Assembly: GCA_028824295.1 (NCBI GenBank)
Contig: JAPPED010000028.1
Span: forward strand, 1-64,000
From: Rhodospirillales bacterium
GTDB lineage: Bacteria; Pseudomonadota; Alphaproteobacteria; TMED109
Length of the DNA: 64,000 nt
Reading direction: 5' to 3'
The notes beneath the pieces are model-generated. The model saw only the letters and a program-made list of their open reading frames with translations, did not search any database and was not told where the DNA came from. Position numbers and translations under genes: made by a program. Each line of letters starts with the position of its first letter. Position 1 is the stretch's first letter. Of this stretch, positions 54,727-63,959 are shown one piece after another.

Positions 54727-55986
54727 TCAGAAGCTGTAACTGAGGTTGAGGCCCACGAAGCTATCGTTTTCGAGACCATGTTGTAGGAAATCCCTGTCAC
54801 CGATCTTCAGGAAAGCGATTGCTTCTACATTCAGCGCCCAATAGTCCGTGAGGCGCCGGTTGAATTCCATGCTCAACACTCGCGACTCAAGGTCCACGTC
54901 CTCAAAGACACCGATCGTGAAGTCAGTGCTTTGAACGTCGTTCAGCGCGTAACGTACGGCGAGAAAAAGATCGTTCTGGAAGACATTGGTCGCGTTTTGC
55001 CCGCGCTCGTCATAGTTCCATTCGGCCAAGACGCTGAGATCGGCGGGCGAATCCCAGACGGAGTAAAATGCGTATTCACCGCCAACAACGAAGGCGCCGT
55101 AGTCCTCCTCCTGCTGGCAGAACAGGTTGCGAAAACCCGTGCGTCTGATCGCCTCGAGCTTCAGAAGCCAGGCATCGATGGTGATCTGCGAATCGATCCC
55201 GAACTGGCGAATTTGCTCATAGTGTTGTGTCAGTTGGGCAGTCGGAACCGGGGTAGGGCAGATCGAGGGCTCGCGGCTGGTCCCGTCGAATGCGCTCAAA
55301 CCGATATCGACGGAGCCGAAGCTCTGGGTGTAGCGGACGGCCAGATCGAGATTCCACTCGCCTGCCGAACTTTCATAGGAAATGTGCTCGTCATCGATGA
55401 CGAACAGTCCTCGCATTCGACCTGCCGGCCCGGGAAAAGTCCGCGCCCGATGATAGGTAAGACCGAATAACTCCAGCACCCCCCACTCACCCGACCATGT
55501 GAGATGGGCCATGGGCTGACCCAGTTTGGTTTCTTCATTCGGGTGCTCAACGAGATCCACCTGATTGACGATGTCGACCAAGTGCCGGGATTCGGCGACG
55601 CCCCAAAACACTTGATCGATGCCGACCCGAATTTCCCATTCGCTGTTGCCGGCCTCACCAAAGACGAGAGCAAAGGCCTCACGCAGGTCTGCGTGCGTGC
55701 GACGCGGATCGGTGCTGTCGTAACGAAAGAACGGCGCGACCGTAACGCTCCTGCCATCTGCATCTTCGACGTACAGCTTGGGATGAAAGACCAGGCCAGT
55801 CGAGTGGGAAGCCTGGCCCGGAAACACCGCCGATTCAGGGAACTCTCGGCTCTCTAGGCTGATTCGCCCCGAAACCTCCTCATAGACAAAGTCGGTTTCT
55901 GCCCGAACTTCTGCCGAAACCAGAACGACGCTTGCGCAAGCCGCGCTCAGGGCGCCGCCGCGCAGAAACGATGAGGATCGCATCAA
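54727..55986 (-). CDS. Outer-membrane beta-barrel protein, DUF1302-like, partner of a LolA-like protein
   Basis: 419 residues. The signal peptide ends near SAEVRA-ETD. The mature part alternates polar and hydrophobic residues as in a beta-barrel, ends in the outer-membrane C-terminal signature LNLSYSF, and has strand-like stretches such as WEIRVGIDQVFWGVAESRHL. Proteins of this shape often travel with LolA-like lipoprotein-sorting proteins and RND exporters in envelope lipid transport loci. Its ATG overlaps the upstream LolA-like gene (ATGA). The exact Pfam family is inferred from the pattern only. Confidence 0.77.
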   Translation of the reverse strand: MMRSSSFLRGGALSAACASVVLVSAEVRAETDFVYEEVSGRISLESREFPESAVFPGQASHSTGLVFHPKLYVEDADGRSVTVAPFFRYDSTDPRRTHADLREAFALVFGEAGNSEWEIRVGIDQVFWGVAESRHLVDIVNQVDLVEHPNEETKLGQPMAHLTWSGEWGVLELFGLTYHRARTFPGPAGRMRGLFVIDDEHISYESSAGEWNLDLAVRYTQSFGSVDIGLSAFDGTSREPSICPTPVPTAQLTQHYEQIRQFGIDSQITIDAWLLKLEAIRRTGFRNLFCQQEEDYGAFVVGGEYAFYSVWDSPADLSVLAEWNYDERGQNATNVFQNDLFLAVRYALNDVQSTDFTIGVFEDVDLESRVLSMEFNRRLTDYWALNVEAIAFLKIGDRDFLQHGLENDSFVGLNLSYSF

Positions 55987-56810
55987 CGCGCCCGTCTCAG
56001 GCTTGTTTGCGTGAAGTCGCCGTCGTCCAGCCCTGTCTGGAACTCATAGTCGGACCAGTTCAGTACGGTGCTCTTGCCGGTCAGGTGGTTCATCATGGTC
56101 ATGGTCCCTGCGAACCAGTACTGGTCCAGGTACTGCTGGTAGTCCGTTATCTCAAGCGTCTTCAAGTGCTCGTCCTTGCGGTCGTAGTACTCCACTTTCC
56201 AGATACGGAACGCATCATGGTCGTGCCAAACGACCTGGCGGCTGTAACCGGACCCCTTCTCCACCGGGGTCCGTTCGGTGACCGAACATGTCAATTCGCC
56301 GCAGGCCTCGTCACGCAGGTACATGTACGTAAATTTTTCCACCGCCTGGGCGGTCATGTCCTCGTAGGCGAACTCGCTGCCCATGAACGATCCGGATCGA
56401 TTCGACGAACTGATTCGTTTCACCCGCTTCAGCGCCGGGAGGTAGAGCCACTGGTCGTCGGGCTCGGTCCGGTGCGCATGGACGAGGAACGCCGTCCCCT
56501 TCACGTCACGCGGCTGGTCGAACACGAACATGCTTCGATCGCCGTCGTCGTCGACTTCGAGGATCTTGATGCGCACATCGCGCCGGCTTTCCTGGCCGTG
56601 CCGATTGCGCAACACCATGGTCTGCCGCGCCGTGAAGTCCCCAAAGCCTGTCCCCCGCTCGCGGGCTTCCAGGGCAATCTGCAAGCCCGCCTCCTCCGGC
56701 GCATGTGAGTCCGCTATCGCCGTTGAAGGAGCGGCAAACCATGCCGAAAGCACGAGAACTGCAGCCAGCAGAAGGCAGCCGGGCTGCATGGAATGTGATC
56801 GGTCAGTCAT
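55983..56810 (-). CDS. Outer membrane lipoprotein-sorting protein (LolA-like)
   Basis: 275 residues. A signal peptide (LLLAAVLVLSAWFAAPSTAIA) is followed by a half-barrel LolA-like domain: GFGDFTARQTMVLRNRHGQE, DQPRDVKGTAFLVHAH and DDQWLYLPALKRVKRISSSN, then GSEFAYEDM. This is the family that accompanies RND/MMPL exporters, not LolA itself, and may shuttle a lipid across the periplasm. ATG at 56810 with AGGGGAAA upstream. A pair with the outer-membrane protein; the only RND gene in the window is 37 kb away at 17.5 kb. Confidence 0.87.
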   Translation of the reverse strand: MTDRSHSMQPGCLLLAAVLVLSAWFAAPSTAIADSHAPEEAGLQIALEARERGTGFGDFTARQTMVLRNRHGQESRRDVRIKILEVDDDGDRSMFVFDQPRDVKGTAFLVHAHRTEPDDQWLYLPALKRVKRISSSNRSGSFMGSEFAYEDMTAQAVEKFTYMYLRDEACGELTCSVTERTPVEKGSGYSRQVVWHDHDAFRIWKVEYYDRKDEHLKTLEITDYQQYLDQYWFAGTMTMMNHLTGKSTVLNWSDYEFQTGLDDGDFTQTSLRRAR

Positions 56811-57217
56811 GATCGTTTCCCCTGCCGGACGCCAGCCGATGCCGACGCTGGCATGGCGCCGGCGCCATGTCGGCCGGCCTCCCGGCCGCCGCCGCAATCA
56901 TAGGCGATGTCCGATTTGGCTGCGTGACCGCGAGGTTGCGTACGCCGCCGACGGAGCGGATCCGGGCAGCTTCCGGTCCCCAGGCGCTCACTGACCCGTC
57001 GTGTCGGCAGGGATCCCTCTGCCGGTTCGGATGCTCGGCGCCTGAGGCTTGCTTCAGGTCCGCACGGCCGCACGTGCACCCGGCGGAACTCGATTCAGCC
57101 CGCCAAGATGCATGGAATCCGTCGATCGCGCGGTTGCTGCCCGCAAAGAGAGAGCCGGTGCGTGAAGGTCGCTGGGGCGCCCACCGGCGTGTAAGTGCGA
57201 AGTCTACGCCGACCGCT
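56811..57217. other. Intergenic, 407 bases
   Basis: Between the DUF3035 lipoprotein gene and the LolA-like gene, both minus. A very long + frame passes through from 56867 to beyond lspA, but it is antisense to real genes and shows no family motif. No RNA or repeat seen. Confidence 0.5.
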
Positions 57218-57808
57218 TCATTCGTCGTCGTCGCTGCCAAACCAGTCGAAGATGTCCAGCCATTCGAGCAGGCCGCCACCCTCGCTCTCGTCTTCGGTTT
57301 CCGTTGCCTCGGCCACGGGCGGGACCTCCTCGGCCGCAGGCTCTGCGGCGGGTGGGGCCTCTTCGGCTGCTGCCTCCGCGACGGGCTGGACCGCTTCAAC
57401 TTCGTCGTCGTCACCGAACCAGTCGAAGACATCAAGGAAGCCCAGCAAGCCTCCGCTTTCTTCTTCTTCTGCCGCCTTCAGAGCCTGATCACGCTCCAGA
57501 AGCTGCCGGATCTCCGGATCCACGTCGTGGGCGGCGGCGGCCTCAAGGACGGCCGCCTCGCCCCTGGAGGCGGGGGCCTCGACCGCTTCTCGGGAGGTCA
57601 GGGTTTCGCCCGGTTCCAGCCCGGCCTGGGCAACGGTCAACGGGGGCCTAAGCTCGAGATTCGGAGGAACGGCAAGGGGGTCCTGACGGATGACCCGGAG
57701 CGGATTTGGCGAGATTTTGCCAATTCCCAACGTGCCTTGGATCCGCTCGCACCCGGCCAATGCGACGGACAACCCCAAGAGCAGGAGGATGGCAGGGTTC
57801 AGGCGCAT
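57218..57808 (-). CDS. DUF3035 lipoprotein with duplicated acidic-aromatic module
   Basis: 196 residues. A type II signal peptide has lipobox LAGC with lipidated Cys20. The DUF3035 core follows: PNPLRVIRQDPLAVPPNLELRPP at about 35-56. Beyond residue 110 the protein departs from the usual family, with a very acidic tail and two copies of a short module: GGLLGFLDVFDWFGDDDE (119-136) and GGLLEWLDIFDWFGSDDDE (178-196), joined by a Glu/Ala/Pro linker. Ten bases separate it from lspA, which would process it; lspA-DUF3035 adjacency is typical of alphaproteobacteria. Function unknown. Confidence 0.85.
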   Translation of the reverse strand: MRLNPAILLLLGLSVALAGCERIQGTLGIGKISPNPLRVIRQDPLAVPPNLELRPPLTVAQAGLEPGETLTSREAVEAPASRGEAAVLEAAAAHDVDPEIRQLLERDQALKAAEEEESGGLLGFLDVFDWFGDDDEVEAVQPVAEAAAEEAPPAAEPAAEEVPPVAEATETEDESEGGGLLEWLDIFDWFGSDDDE

Positions 57809-57817
57809 GTTCCGGTA

Positions 57818-58318
57818 TCAGCGACCGCGGCGGAGCGCCCGGAGCCTAGCAATGGCCCGCTGGAGCGGCAACGCGTGGGCAATCACACAGAACGCTCCGA
57901 TGGTGATTGCCATGTCCGCAACATTGAAGGCAGGCCAATGATAATCCGACACGTGCACATCGATGAAGTCAACCACGCTGCCGCGTGCCAGCCGGCATAT
58001 GGCATTGCCGATCGCACCGCTGGCAATCAGGATCAGACCGGCTGCGTACAGTCGTTCCTTTGCGCGCGCCTGCATGACAAGAAGCGCTACCGCGATGACC
58101 GCCGCAAACCCCGCCAACGCCCATTGCTGCGTAGTTCCGCCGTTGCCCAAGAAGCCGAAGCCGACGCCGAAATTCCGGACATGCACCAAGTTGAGCAGCG
58201 CACCCAATCGGATGGGTTCCACCGGCGCCGCGAGATAGGTGGTTACCAGTGCCTTCGTGATCTGGTCCGCCGCCAGGATGGCGAGAAACACCCCAAAGCG
58301 TGCGGCGCCGGAGCTCAC
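57818..58318 (-). CDS. lspA: Lipoprotein signal peptidase homologue with a catalytic Asp replaced by Cys
   Basis: 166 residues, four transmembrane helices. Conserved sites present: Asp18 (AADQITKAL), N49/G51 (VRNFGVGF), N105 and R109, and NVAD with N132, A134 and Asp135. In active LspA the motif reads GNxxDR; here it is GNAICR, with Cys108 (codon TGC) in place of the first catalytic Asp (Asp102 in B. subtilis numbering). The spacing to the second catalytic Asp, 27 residues, is preserved. The GTG at 58318 overlaps the ileS stop (GTGA). It should cleave prolipoproteins after lipidation; activity is doubtful. Confidence 0.88.
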   Translation of the reverse strand: MSSGAARFGVFLAILAADQITKALVTTYLAAPVEPIRLGALLNLVHVRNFGVGFGFLGNGGTTQQWALAGFAAVIAVALLVMQARAKERLYAAGLILIASGAIGNAICRLARGSVVDFIDVHVSDYHWPAFNVADMAITIGAFCVIAHALPLQRAIARLRALRRGR

Positions 58319-61104
58319 ACGGCCTCTCGGCACCGGCCGCAAAGCCCGGCCGCCGTATCTTCCACTTCGGCGAGGACGCGCCAGCACCGGGCGCATTTCA
58401 TGCCGTCGGCCGCGGTTGCATGGACCGCTACTTCCGGCACGGCCGGGTCTCGGTAGGCGTCGTCCGGCGGGGGTTCCGCGCTCAGCGTGATCCGCGAGGC
58501 GATAGCGAGCTCCGCCAAGTCGTGGGACGCCAAGTCTGCGAGCAGGTCGGCGTCTGCGTGCACGCAGGCCTGCGCTTCCAGGCTTGAGCCGATCTGGTGA
58601 TCGCGCCGCATGATCTCGAGCGCGCTGGTGATGAGGTTTCGTACCCGTCGCATCTTGGCGAATGAACCTGCGACGGCGTCGTTCTGCCACGCTTTCGGTA
58701 TCTCCGGGAACGTCCGCAGGTGGACGCTCTCGGTCTCTGCCGGGTGTCGCTCCAACCAAGCCTCCTCCGCCGTGAAGCAGAGGACCGGTGCGAGCCAGGC
58801 GGTGAGGATGTCGTGCAGGAGGAACAGCGTTGAGCGCGCGGCGCGGCGCCGTTGGGAGTCGGCCCGATCGCAGTAGAGCGAGTCTTTCCTGACATCGAAG
58901 TAGAAGGATGAGAGGTCGTTGGCGCAGAAATTGTGGAGCGTCCGGTAGAACGCCTGAAAGTCGTACGAGGCGAAGGCGTCAACGCGGGTCCGCTCCAGTT
59001 CGTGGAGCCGGTGCAGGACCCACTTTTCGAGGTCCGGCATTTCCTCCACGCTGATCTGTTCGGCCTCGCTGAAGTCGGCCAGGTTGCCCAGGACGAAGCG
59101 GAGCGTGTTCCGAAACCGGCGGTAAGCATCCGAGATTCCGGCCAGCACCTGGTCCCCAATTCGGAGGTCGCCCGTGCTGTCGCTCAGCGCAACCCAGAGC
59201 CGAAGGATGTCCGCACCCTGGGTGTCGTTGATTTCCTGCGGCCGCACGATGTTGCCGGCGCTCTTCGACATCTTGCGCCCGTCTCCGTCAAGGACGAACC
59301 CGTGCGTAAGGACGCTGCGGTACGGTGCCCGGCCGCGGGTGCCACAGCTGGCGAGGAGCGAGCTGTGGAACCATCCGCGGTGCTGGTCGGTCCCTTCGAG
59401 GTAGAGGTCGGCCGGCCAGTGCTGGTCTGGATTGTTCTCAAGCACGAACGAGTGCGTGCAGCCGGAATCAAACCACACGTCCAGGATGTCGCTGGTGCGA
59501 TCGAAGTTGTCCGGATCGCGGTCGGGCCCGAGGAACTCCGAGGGGGGACGCGTAAACCACGCGTCGGCACCTTCGGCCTCGACCGCCTCGACGACCCGTT
59601 GGAGCACGGCTTCATCCCGAAGCGGCTCGCGCGTGCGGCGATCGACAAAGACCGGAATAGGAACCCCCCATGCGCGCTGTCGCGACACACACCAGTCCGG
59701 TCGGTGTTCGATCATCCCCCGAATGCGGTTCCGGGCACTGGCGGGGACCCATTCGGTCGCGTCAACGGCGGCAAGCGCCTTGGCCCTCAGCCCATGTGAT
59801 TCCATGCTGATGAACCACTGCTGGGTCGCCCGGTAGATCACCGGTTGCTTGGATCGCCAGGAATGCGGGTAGCTGTGGACGTGCTTTTCCGTGGCCAGGA
59901 GCTTTCCGCGCTCATCGAGTGCTGCCAGTACGGGCTGGTCGGCCTTGAAGACGTGGATGCCAGCGAAGCGCGGCACGATATCGCTGTACCGACCGTCGTC
60001 CCCGACGTACTCCGTGACCTTGAGACCCACGCGCTGGCCCAGCTCGAAGTCATCGTCACCATGGGCCGGCGCCACGTGGACCAGGCCGGTTCCCTGGTCC
60101 GTCCCTACGAAGTCGGCGGCATGAAGCGGCACGGGGTGGTCATACCCCGCGATGGGATGTGAGCAGACCGTGCCCGTGAGCAGCGAGCCGGACAGCGACG
60201 CGATCGGCTCGAACGCCTCGATGCTCGCGGCCGCGACGATCGCGGGAACCCGCGCAGTGGCGATGACCAGTCGGTCGCCGGGCCGGATCCCGGAAGACGG
60301 GACACACCGCTGGACTTCAAGGACCGTGTAGTCGATGTCGGGGCCGAACGCGATCGCCCGGTTGGCGGGCAGGGTCCAGGGGGTGGTGGTCCAGATCACC
60401 ACGTCGGCTCCCTCCAGCGCGGGAGCGGCGGGTTGCGAGATCGGAAACCGGACGAACACGGCCGTCGACGTGATGTCCCGGTACTCGACCTCGGCCTCGG
60501 CCAGCGCAGTGCGTTCCACCGGCGACCACATGACGGGCTTCAGGCCCCGATACAGGCTCCCTTCAAGCAGGAACTTGCCGATTTCCCGAACAATCTGTGC
60601 TTCCGCCTTGAAGTCCATCGTCAGGTACCGGCCGGCCCAGTCCCCGACGACAAACAGCCGCCGGAAGTCCTCCATCTGGACTCCGATCCACTTTTCGGCG
60701 AAGGCCCGGCATTCGCGGCGGAATTGCGCGATCGGCACGTCCTCACGGGACTGCTTTCGCTTGCGGTACTCCTGCTCGATCTGCCATTCGATCGGCAGGC
60801 CATGGCAGTCCCATCCGGGAATGTAATGGGCGTCGAAGCCCGCCATCTGTCGGGTTCGGTTGACGAAGTCCTTGAGGATCTTGTTCATGGCGGTGCCGAT
60901 GTGGATCTGGCCGTTGGCGTACGGCGGCCCGTCGTGAAGGATGTACTTCGTGCGCCCCCTGGCGGTTTCGCGCAGCCGGGCCCACAGGTCCATTTCTTCC
61001 CACCGCGCGATCATCTCCGGTTCGCGTGCTGCCAGCCGTCCACGCATGGGGAAGCCAGTCTTCGGCAGGAACAGGGTTTCGCGGTAGTCAGGTCGGGAAC
61101 TCAT
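58315..61104 (-). CDS. ileS: Isoleucyl-tRNA synthetase
   Basis: 929 residues, bacterial type. The HIGH motif is HIGT at 68-71 ([17 protein letters not shown]), the KMSKS loop starts at residue 611 ([10 protein letters not shown]), editing domain between, anticodon-binding domain after. The C-terminal zinc knuckle is [18 protein letters not shown]...CGRC. It charges and proof-reads tRNA-Ile. ATG at 61104 overlaps the ribF stop (ATGA); upstream in-frame sequence is ribF antiframe. Order ribF-ileS-lspA is standard. Confidence 0.98.
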   Translation of the reverse strand: MSSRPDYRETLFLPKTGFPMRGRLAAREPEMIARWEEMDLWARLRETARGRTKYILHDGPPYANGQIHIGTAMNKILKDFVNRTRQMAGFDAHYIPGWDCHGLPIEWQIEQEYRKRKQSREDVPIAQFRRECRAFAEKWIGVQMEDFRRLFVVGDWAGRYLTMDFKAEAQIVREIGKFLLEGSLYRGLKPVMWSPVERTALAEAEVEYRDITSTAVFVRFPISQPAAPALEGADVVIWTTTPWTLPANRAIAFGPDIDYTVLEVQRCVPSSGIRPGDRLVIATARVPAIVAAASIEAFEPIASLSGSLLTGTVCSHPIAGYDHPVPLHAADFVGTDQGTGLVHVAPAHGDDDFELGQRVGLKVTEYVGDDGRYSDIVPRFAGIHVFKADQPVLAALDERGKLLATEKHVHSYPHSWRSKQPVIYRATQQWFISMESHGLRAKALAAVDATEWVPASARNRIRGMIEHRPDWCVSRQRAWGVPIPVFVDRRTREPLRDEAVLQRVVEAVEAEGADAWFTRPPSEFLGPDRDPDNFDRTSDILDVWFDSGCTHSFVLENNPDQHWPADLYLEGTDQHRGWFHSSLLASCGTRGRAPYRSVLTHGFVLDGDGRKMSKSAGNIVRPQEINDTQGADILRLWVALSDSTGDLRIGDQVLAGISDAYRRFRNTLRFVLGNLADFSEAEQISVEEMPDLEKWVLHRLHELERTRVDAFASYDFQAFYRTLHNFCANDLSSFYFDVRKDSLYCDRADSQRRRAARSTLFLLHDILTAWLAPVLCFTAEEAWLERHPAETESVHLRTFPEIPKAWQNDAVAGSFAKMRRVRNLITSALEIMRRDHQIGSSLEAQACVHADADLLADLASHDLAELAIASRITLSAEPPPDDAYRDPAVPEVAVHATAADGMKCARCWRVLAEVEDTAAGLCGRCREAV

Positions 61105-62069
61105 GAAATTGTATCCCGTGGCGGTCCTTCTTCTGCCGCGATGGCCCGGGTACGACTTACGTCCTGGGACATGGCCGAGATCAAGGCGTTGGAGTTGGCG
61201 AACTTCCGTTCGGAACGAAGCCTGCGCGAAAAGGCGACTCGAACCCGCTCCCCGTACAGGTTGCCCTGAAAGTCCAGGACATGCGCCTCCAGGATTCGCG
61301 TGGTCCCTGCGAACTGCGGCCGGGTGCCAGTGCTGATTGCTGCCGGCAGCCAGCCACGCTCCGGTTGACTTTCGATCCACGTCCACCCGGCGTAGACACC
61401 GTCGAGCGGCGCAAGCTGAGAGTGATAGAGGAGATTTACCGTCGGGAAGCCGAGCCGGCGGCCGCGCGTTTCTCCACGTCGGACCCGACCTTCCACCTCG
61501 AAGGGCGCCCCCAGGGCCTGCGCTGCTTCGTCTACGCGGCCTTCAGAGATCGCCTTTCGAATTGCCGTCGATCCGAACGCGACACCGGCATCATCGGTAA
61601 CCGGGTCGACCACCGTCAGCCCGAAACCGGCGCTCGGGGCGAAGCGGGCGAGCCCTTCGGCGTCACCTGCTCGTCCGGTGCCGAACCGAAAGTCGTGTCC
61701 CACCACGATGTGCCTGGCCGCCAGCGTGCGCGCCAGCACGTCTTCCATGAACGCATCAGCGGTAAGTGAAGAGAAGGCCAGTGAGAAGCGTTGTACGTAG
61801 AGGATGTCCACGCCGGCTTCCGCAAGCTTGCGCGCCTTGCTGCGCAACGGAGTCAGGCGGCCGGGGGCGGATTCCGGTCTGAGCACGGACGCCGGATGCG
61901 GCTCGAACGTCAGGACGGCGCTACGGGCGTCGCCCGTCGCGCCTGCGGTCTGGCAGGCAACGGCAAGCAGTCTCTGATGCCCGAGATGAACGCCATCGAA
62001 ATTGCCGAGGGCGACCACCTGGCCCTGGCGTGAGGCGGGGCGTCCCGGCTGCACGCGGACGAGTTCCAT
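61101..62069 (-). CDS. ribF: Bifunctional riboflavin kinase / FAD synthetase
   Basis: 322 residues. The N-terminal nucleotidyltransferase domain has [19 protein letters not shown] with the HxGH-like motif at about 30, and [16 protein letters not shown] near 165. The C-terminal flavokinase domain has [11 protein letters not shown] and [19 protein letters not shown]. It makes FMN and FAD from riboflavin. ATG at 62069 preferred over GTG at 62075. First gene of ribF-ileS-lspA-DUF3035. Confidence 0.96.
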   Translation of the reverse strand: MELVRVQPGRPASRQGQVVALGNFDGVHLGHQRLLAVACQTAGATGDARSAVLTFEPHPASVLRPESAPGRLTPLRSKARKLAEAGVDILYVQRFSLAFSSLTADAFMEDVLARTLAARHIVVGHDFRFGTGRAGDAEGLARFAPSAGFGLTVVDPVTDDAGVAFGSTAIRKAISEGRVDEAAQALGAPFEVEGRVRRGETRGRRLGFPTVNLLYHSQLAPLDGVYAGWTWIESQPERGWLPAAISTGTRPQFAGTTRILEAHVLDFQGNLYGERVRVAFSRRLRSERKFANSNALISAMSQDVSRTRAIAAEEGPPRDTIS

Positions 62070-62271
62070 GAGCACTCACGGTCCAGAACCGAACGGGACC
62101 GGCACTATAGGGGCTTAGGTCGCTGCCTAGCCAGTGGCGTCGGCCAGTGCCTCGAACTTGGCGAGAGACGGGACCACGACCCTCGCTGCGGGTGCCGCCT
62201 ACCTCGCCGGCTGGCATGCTAGCGATCGAATTCGTGCGATCACCGGAGCACGGAGAGAGCTCGTCGCAAGC

Positions 62272-62997
62272 ATGCGCCCGATCGTGATCATTCCTGCCCG
62301 CATGGCGGCGAGCCGCCTGCCTGGCAAGCCGTTGGCCGACATCTGTGGGGTACCGATGGTGGTCCGCGTGCTGCGCCAGGCGGAGGCGGCGGAGGTCGGC
62401 GACGTGGCCGTCGCCTGCTGCGACGCCGAGGTCGCGGATGCGGTTGCAGCTGCCGGCGGGCGGGCTGTGATGACCACTCCCGATCTCGCGTCGGGTTCGG
62501 ACCGTGTGTGGGAAGCGCTCGGTGTCCTTGATCCCGCAGGAAAGTGCGACGTCGCGGTCAACCTGCAGGGCGACCTGCCCGACATATCGCCCGCGGCGAT
62601 CCGTCAGGTGCTCGCGCCGCTGGAGGTGTCGGCCGTCGACATCGGGACCCTGGTGGCGCCCCTCGGATCTGGCGAACTCGACGACCCGGCGGTCGTCAAG
62701 GCGCACCTTGTGACGCCGACCCCGAGCTCAACCGTCATGATCACCACCTTCTCGCGGACGGTATCCGGGCCTGACGAGCGTCTCCGGCATCACGTCGGGA
62801 TCTATGCGTGGCGGCGCTCGAGCCTGGGCCGGTTTGTGGCCCTGCCCCCGAGCGAGCGCGAGCAGGCGATGCGGCTGGAACAGCTCCGGGCGCTGGACAA
62901 CGGCATGCGGATCGATGGAGGATTGGTTGACGCGGCTCCGGCCGGGGTCGACACTCCTGCCGACTTGGATTCAGCGCGCCGCCGCCTGTGCACGTGA
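62272..62997 (+). CDS. kdsB: CMP-Kdo synthetase (3-deoxy-manno-octulosonate cytidylyltransferase)
   Basis: 241 residues. The start of the fold is IVIIPARMAASRLPGKPLAD (4-23), followed by ACCDAEVADAV, SGSDRVWEAL, VNLQGDLPDISP and the HHVGIYAWRR site. It activates Kdo as CMP-Kdo for LPS inner core, completing the Kdo genes begun by kdsD. ATG at 62272 aligns with the conserved start; a longer frame from 62134 is not supported. Divergent from ribF; 52 bases before pheA. Confidence 0.95.
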   Translation: MRPIVIIPARMAASRLPGKPLADICGVPMVVRVLRQAEAAEVGDVAVACCDAEVADAVAAAGGRAVMTTPDLASGSDRVWEALGVLDPAGKCDVAVNLQGDLPDISPAAIRQVLAPLEVSAVDIGTLVAPLGSGELDDPAVVKAHLVTPTPSSTVMITTFSRTVSGPDERLRHHVGIYAWRRSSLGRFVALPPSEREQAMRLEQLRALDNGMRIDGGLVDAAPAGVDTPADLDSARRRLCT

Positions 62998-63049
62998 CCG
63001 TCTTCGTTGTCCCGCGGCACCGTTGCCGCCCTGCCAAACGGTGTTGCCT

Positions 63050-63901
63050 ATGAGCCGGCCTCTCCAAATCGCGTTTCAAGGTGAGCTGGGCGCGCACTCG
63101 CACATGGCGTGTCTCAACATGTTCCCGGATTCGGAGGTCGTTCCGTGCCCCGCGTTCGAGGACTGCTTTCAGCAGGTACGCAGCGGCGGTGCCGACCGCG
63201 CTTTCATTCCCGTGGACAACTCCGCGGCCGGGCGGGTCGCCGACATTCATCGGCTGTTGCCGGCATCAGGCCTCCACATCATCGGTGAGCATTTCGCAGC
63301 CATCAGCCATCATCTCATGGCCCGGCCCGGCACCTCCCTGGCGAGCATCCGGCAGGCTGCCAGCCACTTCCATGCGCTGAGTCAATGCCGAAAGTTCCTG
63401 CAGTCCAACAAGATTGAGCCGTTTCTGTTCGAGGATACGGCCGGTGCCGCCCGTCATATCGCCGAAGCAGACAGTCGCGCGGAGGCGGCGATCGCATCGG
63501 AGCTCGCGGCCGAACTCTATGGATTGGAGATCGTCGCGCGCGAGATCGAAGATGACCCCGGCAACACGACTCGCTTTCTGGTGCTTGGACTGGAGTCGAT
63601 TGAACCCGAGGCCAATTCCGAGCACACGATCACCTCTCTGGTGTTCCGGGTCCGCAACATTCCTGCGGCGCTGTACAAGGCGCTGGGCGGCTTCGCGACG
63701 AACCGCGTCAACATGTTCAAGCTTGAAAGCTTCATGGTGGATCGTTCGTTCGCGTCGGCCGAGTTCTATGCGGACATCGAGGGGCATCCTGAGCACCCGA
63801 ACGTGGCCCTGGCACTGGAGGAACTTGGCTTCTTCTCGCGGAGTGTCAGGGTGCTTGGCGTGTACCCGGCGTCGAAGTTCCGCCGCGACGGGACTACCTA
63901 G
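63050..63901 (+). CDS. pheA: Prephenate dehydratase
   Basis: 283 residues, monofunctional (no chorismate mutase domain). The catalytic PDT domain begins IAFQGELGAHSHMACLNMFP, with FIPVDNSAAGRVAD-type binding motif and the catalytic TRF in GNTTRFLVLG. The C-terminal ACT domain has VRNIPAALYKALGGFATNRV and MFKLESFMV; the alphaproteobacterial ESFMV replaces the ESRP of enteric enzymes. It makes phenylpyruvate from prephenate and is feedback-inhibited by phenylalanine. kdsB-pheA adjacency is usual in this group. Confidence 0.95.
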   Translation: MSRPLQIAFQGELGAHSHMACLNMFPDSEVVPCPAFEDCFQQVRSGGADRAFIPVDNSAAGRVADIHRLLPASGLHIIGEHFAAISHHLMARPGTSLASIRQAASHFHALSQCRKFLQSNKIEPFLFEDTAGAARHIAEADSRAEAAIASELAAELYGLEIVAREIEDDPGNTTRFLVLGLESIEPEANSEHTITSLVFRVRNIPAALYKALGGFATNRVNMFKLESFMVDRSFASAEFYADIEGHPEHPNVALALEELGFFSRSVRVLGVYPASKFRRDGTT

Positions 63902-63959
63902 AAGGGCGGGCGGCCCAGACTGATGACCTGGGGACCCTATTGCTGCCGGAGGTCGGACA

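Noticed and set aside
56867-58456. 529-codon open frame on +
   Set aside because: It runs antisense to the DUF3035 and lspA genes, both of which have clear motifs; long antisense frames are expected at this GC content.
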